The position numbers and the translations under genes were made by a program. Under the pieces are notes generated by a model, which made no database searches, was not told the DNA's origin, and saw only the letters and a list, made by a program, of their open reading frames with translations. A stretch of 48,733 bases of DNA from WQUF01 sp031549885. Its GTDB lineage: Bacteria > Bacillota > Clostridia > Clostridiales > Clostridiaceae. The DNA is taken from assembly GCA_031549885.1 (NCBI GenBank), contig JAVBPD010000090.1, forward strand, positions 1-48,733, in the 5' to 3' direction. Below, one piece after another: positions 32,801-40,050 of the stretch. Numbering within the stretch: the first letter of the stretch is position 1; each line of letters begins with the position of its first letter.

Positions 32801-34753
32801 TATATTGTAGCCTGATTTAATCATTTTAAATTTAGGAAGTGGAACTCCCCCATCTCCAATAGACAGCATTAAAGGAGCAAATATGTTTTGGGAAATATCT
32901 GTTCCAATTCCTAATTGCCCATGAAACGGATTGCCCCACGACCATATATTACCATTAACATCAAGTGCATAAGTTGCATCTGATGCTGCATCTACATCCA
33001 TGAACTTTGGTAGAAGTGATCCATCCATAGCAAATAAAACCTGTTTTGGTGATGACAAATCATTTACACTTTTTCCATGACCTAAGCACTTGTTACTATT
33101 TCTTCCCCAAGTCCACATATTTCCCAATTTATCCAATGTAATAGTGTGATGTACACCAACACCGTAATCGATTATTTCTGTTTGAGATAATGGGGTTACA
33201 GTTGTTATTGCAGATGTACTTGTAAGCCCTGCATTTATTTGCACCGCAGAAACCTTAGCCATTGAATTTAAGTTTACTGTAACTGGTACAGAAGCTGACC
33301 ATGTACCATCTTCTTGTACAATCGTGCTAACGGTTGAACTATTGGGAAATGTAACAGTAATATTAAATCCTTTTAGTCCTGTTCCTGTTATAGTTGTGTC
33401 CCCAATATTAGCTGAATTTATAGTTGGAGCTTGAGGTGGATATAGCTGAATTGGTGTTGGTCTTTGAACTGTTTCATAGGAACTACCTACATTAGCTAAA
33501 TTGTAACTTGTACTGTTATTCCCAAATCCCCATAGGTGTCCTGTGGAATCAAGAGCTAAGTTAAAGTTATAAGGAGTACCTGTATTAGTAGTATGAGCAC
33601 ATACACTCATAAAGCTCGCTTGTGTATTTGGCACAGTAGTACCAACAGATGGGTAAAAATAAGTCTGAATCTTTGTAGGAAGCAATATATCTGAAGTAGA
33701 AGCAAGCCCCGTTTCATAAGTACTACTTTTTCCCCAAGTCCAAAGAAATCCATTTACATCAACAGCAACTACATAGTTTGATCCATGTGAAATGAATTTA
33801 AAAGCTGGAAGAGTTACAATACTACCATTATCCATCCCTTTTGTGAGCATAATAAGAGCTCGCTGGTCATCAGTGGTATTTGAAGTAGTATTTCTTCCTA
33901 GTTGGCCATTTGCATTATTTCCCCACGTCCAAATATTACCAACATCGTCTAATATGGCAGTAGAACGCGCTCCACTTGAGAGTTGTTTAACAAAAGGTAA
34001 ACTGCCACCTCCTAATGTTTTAACTATTGTTGGTATACTGTATACAGCTACATCAGTAAAATTAGGACCCATATCATAAGAATAACAAGCTCCCCAAGCA
34101 TAAACTTCACCTGACTTAGTAACAGCAAAGTTTGAAATATCTGTACCCCTAGCTATACTAGCAATATTACCAACACCTGTATTTTTCAAAGCATTTAAAG
34201 GTATACCAGCATTTCCATTTCTTCCATTATAAGAAGAACCACTAACCCATAAATATCCATTTACATCAATTGCCATTAAAACATTAGTAGAAGCCCTTAT
34301 AGACTTAAATTTAGGAAGAGGATTCCCTGAATAATTTGTAAACAATTTCAAGGGTCTATATACATCATTAGATTGACCTAATCCTAATTGTCCTTCACCA
34401 TTTGCACCCCAAGACCAAATATCACCATTAACATCAAGTGCAAATGACACTTCTACTCCAGCATCTACATCTACAAATATGGGCAAAGGTAAGCCATTAC
34501 CATCAACTAATATTTGCCTAGGAGTATTATAGTTTGTAGTATTACCATGACCTAAACAACCTTTATCATTTTTACCCCAAGTCCAAATTATTCCAAATTC
34601 ATCCAAGGTGATAGTATGTGCATTTCCAATGCCATAATCAATAATAATTGGATTAGCCACTGATGCAAATGTTTTTTTCATGGTTATTCCAATTAATATT
34701 AGTATAGAAATTAATAATATAAGTATTTTAAGTGTTTTATTATGTATTTTCAT
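29852..34753 (-). CDS. Giant surface protein: three RCC1-propeller/Ig modules and WxL domain
   Basis: A 1633-residue exported protein. Residues ~8-31 are a signal peptide (LKILILLISILILIGITM, cleavage after FASVA plausible). Three modules of ~488 residues follow, beginning near residues 36, 525 and 1013 with IIDYGxGxxHTITLD. Each holds an RCC1-type beta-propeller with repeats like GNIWTWGNNxxxxLG and a trailing Ig-like domain (DGTWSxxVPxxxxLxxxxKxxATQ). The C-terminal ~130 residues are a WxL domain: VYDSRGPGGSWNITATI carries the first motif and IYWNLLDAPI the second. WxL domains bind Gram-positive peptidoglycan. Such proteins usually act with other WxL and DUF916 partners; none is encoded beside it. 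A large surface-displayed adhesin or ligand-binding role is likely. Confidence 0.85.
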   Translation of the reverse strand: MKIHNKTLKILILLISILILIGITMKKTFASVANPIIIDYGIGNAHTITLDEFGIIWTWGKNDKGCLGHGNTTNYNTPRQILVDGNGLPLPIFVDVDAGVEVSFALDVNGDIWSWGANGEGQLGLGQSNDVYRPLKLFTNYSGNPLPKFKSIRASTNVLMAIDVNGYLWVSGSSYNGRNGNAGIPLNALKNTGVGNIASIARGTDISNFAVTKSGEVYAWGACYSYDMGPNFTDVAVYSIPTIVKTLGGGSLPFVKQLSSGARSTAILDDVGNIWTWGNNANGQLGRNTTSNTTDDQRALIMLTKGMDNGSIVTLPAFKFISHGSNYVVAVDVNGFLWTWGKSSTYETGLASTSDILLPTKIQTYFYPSVGTTVPNTQASFMSVCAHTTNTGTPYNFNLALDSTGHLWGFGNNSTSYNLANVGSSYETVQRPTPIQLYPPQAPTINSANIGDTTITGTGLKGFNITVTFPNSSTVSTIVQEDGTWSASVPVTVNLNSMAKVSAVQINAGLTSTSAITTVTPLSQTEIIDYGVGVHHTITLDKLGNMWTWGRNSNKCLGHGKSVNDLSSPKQVLFAMDGSLLPKFMDVDAASDATYALDVNGNIWSWGNPFHGQLGIGTDISQNIFAPLMLSIGDGGVPLPKFKMIKSGYNILMAVDLIGNLWISGYGSYNLNTDLGAADILALRNTGLSNIVNLAGDNNTCFAVNDQGQVYGWGNNGSYNLSPMLNNTLNYSTPALVTTSLGGALPFAKQIATAADTSVILDIDGNIWTWGNNANAMLGIGNITNTPAQQQTISKLTSGNDNGSLVTLPKFTNISAGANYVIAVDNNGFLWTWGNSIEIGQGSGGVRPIPTKIQTYSYPLIGSIVPNTQTRFVSSLGHSFIGGAAFAIDVNGMLWSWGSNSISFNNTGVDVGYAQITRPTPLNQFSALTPTINEVNVGDVNISGTGEPNLTVTITFTDGMTTRTTTVQSDGTWSIPVPINISLKPLGKITATQINVSGISEAQITNVKPVGITDIADFGVGVQHTITLDNKGNIWTWGRNNNGCLGQGNLLNLVAPKQLILASDDSLLPKFQDVEAASDCTYALDVNGDIWVWGNPYHGQLGIGPNISENILRPLRLTLGNGGVILPKFRMIKPGYNVLMAVDFYGNLWICGYGLNYLNTSPTGTDILSLKMTGLTDVIYLAGDTNTCFAVNNLGELYGWGNNSNYGLSPALSSGSSISTPTLIKTSGGGDLPFVKSIGTSGDASIILDIDGKIWTWGNNSWAMAGGGNNDNTATYQQTIKALVNGIDNGLTTLPVFTFMSASMTDVTCIDINGFLWTWGTGPNYNTGHGDVLTRNIPTKIQNYFYPCVGSVVSNTHNATKFVKSEGHPFNNGCVLALDTTGHLWSWGINNTSYNNTGVDISYSLICRPTPLGQFAAVAPTFNVVGENDVVITGKGTPLLPLTVTFPDGATTASTIVNSDGTWSLDVPENVILKGMNKFSATQTNIIGTSSLMLGVVEGLLKFNNVPSLLSFMPTKITPSLTTIGRDVFNLEVYDSRGPGGSWNITATIDSPLTSTRGHSLPNALVYIDENNVMTPLSNIPVKIFKYTTNSDRVIPITWNTDNGILLYLNLTEAYANEEYVTTIYWNLLDAPI
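30250..34650 (-). repeat. Three tandem ~1465-bp coding repeats (RCC1/Ig modules)
   Basis: The coding sequence repeats with a period of about 1465 bp (34650-33180, 33180-31716, 31716-30250). Modules two and three are closer to each other (HTITLDxxGNxWTWGRNxNxCLG, SWGNPFHGQLGIG versus VWGNPYHGQLGIG) than to the first. This suggests expansion by unequal crossover with the last duplication between modules two and three. Confidence 0.75.
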
Positions 34754-35227
34754 GTTGCTTTGACCTCATTACATTAGTTACAATCATCAATAAGTAAAGA
34801 AGCAATTCAATTATATACTATTTTATCAAGGCATTAGGCTTTACATAAATTAGACTTTACTGGTTTTTAGAACTTTGAATATTTATTGCAATAAACTTCT
34901 TATTGATTTAAATATTTATCCTCATTGGAATTATTTATAATATAATCATCTACCCATAAATATATTATTGCTTAAATTTAAAAGATAATACATAATATTA
35001 CCAACTAAATCTCCCTGATAATCTTTTCAGATCAGCTTTTGGGAAACTGCATTAATATTGAATGTATAAATTTTATCATAATCATTTCTTAACAAAAATC
35101 CATTTCTTTTATTTTTTCATAGAACTTTTTACTATAAGTTTATTAGTGTTATAATAAACTTAAATTCCAATTATTTATGAATATAATTTTAGATCTCAAT
35201 TTAAGGTAAAAAATTTTTAAAATTAAA
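34754..35227. other. 474-base intergenic region without a gene
   Basis: No credible open frame on either strand. Read on the minus strand, CTGAT-CT-GAAA-AG-ATT-ATCAG near 35013-35033 forms a small GAAA-loop hairpin, flanked by TTTCCC and GGGAG. I do not recognise a riboswitch class. A minus-strand TATAAT at about 34815-34810 could be the -10 for the RCC1/WxL gene, but no good -35 fits. The rest is AT-rich. Confidence 0.4.
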
Positions 35228-36226
35228 ATGAAGGAAGGTCTGGATAATATTATTGAGCAAATTAAACCTAACATTTTTCGTATAGAAATACCACTTACAG
35301 GAAACCCTTTAAAAGCAATCAATTCATATTTAATTGTAGGGAGCAGGCGAAATCTTTTAGTTGATACTGGCTTTAACTGTGAGGAATGCCATGATGCCAT
35401 GACAAAAGCGCTTAATGATTTAAAAATTAAATTAGAAGATACAGATATTTTTATTACACATATGCATTCAGATCATGCAGGACTTGCAAGTTTTTTGCAC
35501 AATCCTAATTCTAAAATTTATATGAGCAAAGAAGATGGAGAAATTGTTGAGCAAGGAACAAATAGTTATCATTGGAAAAAAGTAATAAATTTTTTTAATA
35601 TTAGCGGTTTGTCAGCTATAGGTTTAAATGGTGATCCAAAACTCCATCCAGGATACGCCTATTCATCTCCACCTATAGATTGCTTGACTATAGTACCAGA
35701 TAATTTTGAGATTTTGGTTGGGAATTATAACTTTCGCTGTATAAAAACTAGTGGACATACTGATGGCCATATGTGCTTGTATGATGAAAAAGAAAGGCTT
35801 CTCTTATCAGGTGATCATATATTAGGGAAGATCACCCCAAATATTACTTTATGGGAGTTAAATAAAGATTGCTTAGAAAATTATATTCAAAGCCTTGAAA
35901 AAATTGATGAGCTTGAAGTGGATTTAGTATTGCCTGGCCATCGCAAACCTATTTTAGATTGCCATGGGAGGATTGCAGAATTAAAAATTCATCATGAAAA
36001 TCGAATGAAAAATATAATTGATATTTTAGGTACATCTGCTATGAATGCTCAGGAAGTAGCAAGCAAAATGCAGTGGAGTTTGTCTTACAAAAATTTTGAT
36101 GAATTTCCATGGTCCCAAAAGTTATTTGCCACAGGAGAAGCATTTTCACACCTTTATCATCTTGCTATGATTAATAAATTGCATATGATCACTAAAGATG
36201 ATATTGTTTATTTTAGATCATATTAA
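35228..36226 (+). CDS. Metallo-beta-lactamase-fold hydrolase
   Basis: A 332-residue MBL-fold protein. The zinc motif HMHSDH occupies residues 78-83, with LVDTGFNCEECHDA before it. The downstream His in TSGHTDGHMCLYDEKERLLLSGDH and in VLPGHRKPI completes the metal site. The C-terminal ~80 residues form a helical/winged-helix-like segment (AQEVASKMQWSLSYKNF), as in the LACTB2/hydroxyacylglutathione-hydrolase-like subgroup. No good ribosome site precedes ATG 35228, so the true start could be slightly later (GGAAGG is at 35232-35237). It is followed by a nitroreductase gene after 22 bases, with which it likely forms an operon. Substrate unknown. Confidence 0.85.
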   Translation: MKEGLDNIIEQIKPNIFRIEIPLTGNPLKAINSYLIVGSRRNLLVDTGFNCEECHDAMTKALNDLKIKLEDTDIFITHMHSDHAGLASFLHNPNSKIYMSKEDGEIVEQGTNSYHWKKVINFFNISGLSAIGLNGDPKLHPGYAYSSPPIDCLTIVPDNFEILVGNYNFRCIKTSGHTDGHMCLYDEKERLLLSGDHILGKITPNITLWELNKDCLENYIQSLEKIDELEVDLVLPGHRKPILDCHGRIAELKIHHENRMKNIIDILGTSAMNAQEVASKMQWSLSYKNFDEFPWSQKLFATGEAFSHLYHLAMINKLHMITKDDIVYFRSY

Positions 36227-36248
36227 ATAGTATTTAGGAGAAAATAAA

Positions 36249-36821
36249 ATGGAACTTAAAAAAGCCATTACTTTAAGAAGAAGTATAAGAAAATATAATT
36301 CTAAACCTATTGATGATGAACTATTAACAGAAATTATTGAAAACGCATGCTTTGCACCATCTGCTATGAATGTACAACCTTGGTTTTTTGTTGTTGTAAA
36401 AAGCGAAGAAAATAAGGGTAAGCTCCTTAATCTTATGAAAGAAGCTACTATTAGACTTAACCCAAAGCTTTCTGAAAGATTTAAATCTCATCCAGAGGTG
36501 GTAATAGATACTAATTTGTTTATGAATTCATTGGGGAATGCGCCAGTATCTGTCTTGGTATTTCTCAACAAGGAATATGGAGAAAATTACTTCATTGATA
36601 TGGTTCAAAGCGCTTCAGCTTGCATACAAAACTTTTGTCTCCTAGCATATGAAAGTGGTCTTTCTACTTGCTGGATTTCAGGAATAAGAACTATTGAAGA
36701 TGAAGTAAGAAGAGAATTTGGCGAAAACTTAGGTCAATTAGTTGCACTTGTTACAGTGGGTTATAGCAACTCAAATCCAGTTGCACCAAAGCGAAAACTT
36801 AATAGAGTTAAAATTATTTAG
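36249..36821 (+). CDS. Nitroreductase-family flavoprotein
   Basis: A 190-residue FMN-dependent oxidoreductase. ITLRRSIRKYNSKPIDDELL (residues ~7-26) and NACFAPSAMNVQPWFFVVV carry the FMN-phosphate contacts (RRSIR, APSAxNxQPW). SASACIQNFCLLAYESGLSTCWISG and the C-terminal LVALVTVGYSNSNPVAPKRK are typical of the group. It reduces nitro compounds, quinones or flavins with NAD(P)H. AGGAGA precedes the start. It shares a transcript with the MBL-fold gene; a shared pathway is possible but not evident. Confidence 0.9.
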   Translation: MELKKAITLRRSIRKYNSKPIDDELLTEIIENACFAPSAMNVQPWFFVVVKSEENKGKLLNLMKEATIRLNPKLSERFKSHPEVVIDTNLFMNSLGNAPVSVLVFLNKEYGENYFIDMVQSASACIQNFCLLAYESGLSTCWISGIRTIEDEVRREFGENLGQLVALVTVGYSNSNPVAPKRKLNRVKII

Positions 36822-36836
36822 CTTATAAATATACAA

Positions 36837-36863
36837 AAAGTTCTCAAAAAAATGAGAACTTTT
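36837..36863. terminator. Bidirectional terminator after the nitroreductase gene
   Basis: AAAAGTTCTC (36837-36846) and GAGAACTTTT (36854-36863), with A and T runs on both sides. It serves the nitroreductase and the convergent LacI-type gene. Confidence 0.85.
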
Positions 36864-36876
36864 GTTTTAAATTAGT

Positions 36877-37902
36877 TTAATTAAATCTCATTATTACTCT
36901 TGTGCTAATTCTAATGGTTTCAAAAGGTCTTGAAGGATTATTTATCCTCCAAAGAATTTGTTCAACTAATCTTTTTCCAAGAAGTGTTGTATTAACATCT
37001 ACAGTTGTTAAAGCTATATTGTCTGAAACAAGAGGTATATTTACATTATCATATCCTGTAACCATAATATCTTCAGGCATATTTTTTCCCTTTAGCTTAA
37101 GCTTTTGAATGACAGTATAAGCTATAAAGTCATTTGCACACACAAAAGCCTCAGGAAGGCTAGGTAAATTTTCTAAAAATGTGTGAATCTCATCTCCTTG
37201 ATATAAATGCAACATGTCGCTTTTTAATAAGCAATAATCTATGTTTGATTTTATTCCAAAATCTTCATGAGCACGAATGAATCCAAGCCATCTTTCATAT
37301 ATAGTCTGGCTGTAAGTTATATCTCCTATAAACCCTAGTTTTCTAAATCCTTTATTTAGCAAATTTTTTGTGATTTTAAAAATGCTATTTTGGCCTTCTA
37401 ATAAGATAATATCCCCGTTAGCGTCTTCAGTTGTGGTATGAACCGGAACATCCAGATAAACAACAGGTATATTTGTTTCTGAAATCTTACATATTGCTGA
37501 TGTGTCATATAAATTAATTACTATTATCCCTGTAATTTGCCCATTTGTAACATTAAAAGGGAGTTTAAAATTTGACTCTTCAGATCTCATTAAAAAATTA
37601 TAAACTACAGGACAATCTATTTTATTGAGTTCTGATGTAATGCTGTTTATGATTCTTGTCCAAAAATCTGAGAACTCTGGACAAATGGCTATAACGGATA
37701 TGCAATTATTTTTTTTATTAAATTCATTATATTTATTTATAATATCATTGCTTAAATTTTTATAATTTGATTCAACAGCTTTTTTTATAATCTTTTCTTT
37801 TGTTTCATCTGAAACATGTCCTCTATTATTTAAAACCTTTGAAACTGTATTTCTAGAAATGTTTAAACTACTAGCAATATCACTTATACTTATGGATTTC
37901 AT
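36877..37902 (-). CDS. LacI-family transcriptional regulator of the glycan operon
   Basis: A 341-residue LacI/GalR regulator. The N-terminal HTH is SISDIASSLNISRNTVSKVLNNRGHVSDETKEKI (residues ~3-38). A periplasmic-binding-protein-like sensor domain follows, with TGIIVINLYDTSAICKISE, KLGFIGDITYSQTIYERWLGF, PEAFVCANDFIAYTVIQKL and VTGYDNVNIPLVSDNIALTTVD. The effector is probably a sugar released in the cytosol. ATG 37902 fits GAGGTG upstream; GTG 37911 lies inside that site. Transcribed divergently from the transporter/glycosidase operon, it very likely represses it. Confidence 0.93.
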   Translation of the reverse strand: MKSISISDIASSLNISRNTVSKVLNNRGHVSDETKEKIIKKAVESNYKNLSNDIINKYNEFNKKNNCISVIAICPEFSDFWTRIINSITSELNKIDCPVVYNFLMRSEESNFKLPFNVTNGQITGIIVINLYDTSAICKISETNIPVVYLDVPVHTTTEDANGDIILLEGQNSIFKITKNLLNKGFRKLGFIGDITYSQTIYERWLGFIRAHEDFGIKSNIDYCLLKSDMLHLYQGDEIHTFLENLPSLPEAFVCANDFIAYTVIQKLKLKGKNMPEDIMVTGYDNVNIPLVSDNIALTTVDVNTTLLGKRLVEQILWRINNPSRPFETIRISTRVIMRFN

Positions 37903-37927
37903 ATTGTACACCTCATTAGAAAACTAG

Positions 37928-37956
37928 ATTGTAAACTTGTATATTTATATTGTAAA
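37928..37956 (-). promoter_or_regulatory. Promoter of the LacI-type gene, with -35 and -10 inside a direct repeat
   Basis: Minus strand: TTTACA (37956-37951), 17-base spacer, TACAAT (37933-37928). Both hexamers sit in two copies of AGTTTACAAT spaced 21 bp (plus-strand ATTGTAAACT at 37928 and 37949). The same repeats could bind a regulator on one DNA face. Confidence 0.6.
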
Positions 37957-38001
37957 CTAAATGAATACATTTTAGCAACATAAGTAAAAAAATATTTTTT
38001 T

Positions 38002-38030
38002 TTAACAAACATATTGTAAAAGTATACAAC
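38002..38030 (+). promoter_or_regulatory. Putative LacI operator overlapping a promoter of the glycan operon
   Basis: TTGTA-AAAGTA-TACAA (38014-38029) is an inverted repeat with 5-bp arms and 6-base centre. It lies within TTAACA (38002-38007)-17-TACAAC (38025-38030), a possible promoter. The location suits repression by the divergent LacI-type protein. The following ~125 bases to the first gene are AT-rich leader. Confidence 0.45.
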
Positions 38031-38154
38031 ATATATTATTATAAAAATAAATCACAAATCATAAAAATAATTTACATTTTGATTTACGTTTTTAAATTAA
38101 TATGTTACTAATATTTTTACATTTTAATCTTATCTTGCAAGGAGCGAAAAGGGT

Positions 38155-39084
38155 GTGAAGAAAAAATTTGAAAATCTTAAAAAAAATTCAGAATTACTAT
38201 TACTTGCTCTTCCCGGGCTTATTTGGTTTATTTTGTTTAGCTATCTTCCTTTAGGTGGCATTATAATTGCCTTTAAGGATTTTAAAATATTTAAAGGAGG
38301 ATTTATCACAAGCTTATTACAAAGCGACTGGGTGGGATTTAGAAATTTTAAATTTTTATTTTCTTCAAGCGACACAATTATATTTTTAAGAAATACAATT
38401 TTGTACAATTTAGTATTCATCATTTTATCTATTTTAATACCAATTGCCATATCCATTGCACTAAACGAATTGTGGAGCAAGAAATTAGCAAAAACTTATC
38501 AAAGCATAATGTTTTTTCCTTATTTTTTATCTTGGGTAGTTGTAAGTTATTTTGTACTTGCTTTTTTAGATCCTACAAAGGGGCTAATAAACAAAGTCAT
38601 TCAGTCACATGGAGGGTCAATGATTAATTTTTACCTTGAACAATCTTATTGGCCTTATATCATCATTTTTTTAAATGTTTGGAAAAGCCTAGGATATGGA
38701 ACTGTAATGTATTTAGCTTCTATATCATCAATTGATAAAAATTATTATGAAGCTGCTATGTTAGATGGAGCAAGTAAATTAAAGCAAATTTGGTATATAA
38801 CATTGCCGTTTTTAAAACCTGTAACAATTATCTTACTCATATTAGCAGTTGGAAAGATTTTAAACTCTGATTTTGGACTTTTTTATCAAGTTCCAAGAAA
38901 TTCAGGTGCATTATTTAATGTAACACAAACTTTAGATACATTTGTATACCGTGCTATGACTGGGCTTGGAGAAATTGGAATGAGTGCAGCTGCTGCTTTA
39001 TTTCAGTCTGTTATAGGGTTTATATTGGTTGTTGTTTCAAATTTAATCATAAGAAGAATAGATAAAGATAGTGCTTTATTTTAA
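38155..39084 (+). CDS. Sugar ABC transporter permease, LplB type
   Basis: A 309-residue inner-membrane permease. Marks of the LplB/UgpA class are LLALPGLIWFILFSYLPLGGIIIAFKDF at the N-terminus and the EAA loop YYEAAMLDGASKLKQIWYITLPFL (residues ~199-222). The EAA loop is where the ATPase docks. Six membrane spans are visible. GTG 38155 follows AGGAG. It pairs with the next gene and the binding lipoprotein to import an oligosaccharide. No ATP-binding gene is in the operon. Confidence 0.93.
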   Translation: MKKKFENLKKNSELLLLALPGLIWFILFSYLPLGGIIIAFKDFKIFKGGFITSLLQSDWVGFRNFKFLFSSSDTIIFLRNTILYNLVFIILSILIPIAISIALNELWSKKLAKTYQSIMFFPYFLSWVVVSYFVLAFLDPTKGLINKVIQSHGGSMINFYLEQSYWPYIIIFLNVWKSLGYGTVMYLASISSIDKNYYEAAMLDGASKLKQIWYITLPFLKPVTIILLILAVGKILNSDFGLFYQVPRNSGALFNVTQTLDTFVYRAMTGLGEIGMSAAAALFQSVIGFILVVVSNLIIRRIDKDSALF

Positions 39085-39101
39085 TATGAAAGGAGTTAAA
39101 A

Positions 39102-40016
39102 ATGGAAATCAAAAATGAAAATGATTTTTTAAAAATCACTAGAGCATCTAATATTATTTTAAATGCGCTATTTGTGTTTATATCTTTAATTATGATTCTA
39201 CCTATGATTTTTGTTTTAATTATATCATTTACTAGTCAAGAATCCATCAATAAATTTGGTTATAGTTTTTTACCTAAAAGCTTTAGCATATCAGCATATA
39301 GCTATATTTTTAAAAATGCAGGCAATATTTTTTCTTCCTTTGGAATTTCAATTGTAGTAACGATATTGGGTACTATAATAGGAACGCTTTTAATGTCAAC
39401 ATATGCTTATGTGATTTCAAGGAAGACATTTAAATATAGAAAGCTGTTTACAAGTATTGCTTTATTTCCAATGTTATTTTCAGGAGGTCTTGTATCCTTT
39501 TATCTTGTAGTTTCAAGATTTTTAGGTCTTAAGGATAGTATTTTTGCACTTATTCTTCCTCTTGCTATGAGTCCCTTTTATATTTTTATTTTAAGGACTT
39601 TTTTCCAAAACTTTATTCCAGATTCTATAATTGAATCTGCAAAAGTAGATGGAGCTAGTGAATTTAGAATATTTTTTGAAATTGTAGCCCCTATAGCAAA
39701 ACCAGGAATCGCAACTATTTCTTTGTTTTTAACATTAAATTATTGGAATGATTGGTTTAATGCTATGTTATTTATAGAAAATCCTAGAAAAATTCCAATT
39801 CAATATTTGCTTATAAAGATGGATAACACAACTAACTTTCTCAAACAAATGGGATCACAATTAGGGTCTGATATTTCTCAAATAGCATCCTCCATACCAG
39901 CCGACACTATGAAAATGGCTGTTGTAGTTATTGTGGTTCTGCCCATTGCCTTAGCTTATCCTTATTTTCAACGATATTTTGTACAGGGATTAACCCTAGG
40001 GGCTGTTAAAGAGTAA
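39102..40016 (+). CDS. Sugar ABC transporter permease, LplC/YtcP type
   Basis: A 304-residue second permease of the carbohydrate importer. The EAA loop is IIESAKVDGASEFRIFFEIVAPIAKPGIA (residues ~183-211). Further family marks are FKYRKLFTSIALFPMLFSGGLVSFYL and YWNDWFNAMLFIENP, and the C-terminal KYFVQGLTLGAVKE-like end (FVQGLTLGAVKE) is typical. AAAGGAG precedes ATG 39102. It forms a heterodimer with the LplB-type permease. Confidence 0.93.
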   Translation: MEIKNENDFLKITRASNIILNALFVFISLIMILPMIFVLIISFTSQESINKFGYSFLPKSFSISAYSYIFKNAGNIFSSFGISIVVTILGTIIGTLLMSTYAYVISRKTFKYRKLFTSIALFPMLFSGGLVSFYLVVSRFLGLKDSIFALILPLAMSPFYIFILRTFFQNFIPDSIIESAKVDGASEFRIFFEIVAPIAKPGIATISLFLTLNYWNDWFNAMLFIENPRKIPIQYLLIKMDNTTNFLKQMGSQLGSDISQIASSIPADTMKMAVVVIVVLPIALAYPYFQRYFVQGLTLGAVKE

Positions 40017-40050
40017 TTTATTAAAATTAAACAAAAAAGGAGTAATATTT

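Noticed and set aside
29883..34079. Several plus-strand open frames across the RCC1/WxL gene
   Set aside because: They are shadows of the repetitive minus-strand gene, recur at equivalent positions of the modules and lack ribosome sites.
29852..34753. Possible CRISPR-like periodicity
   Set aside because: The repeats are protein-coding modules of ~1465 bp with short degenerate propeller repeats inside; there are no spacers of constant length.
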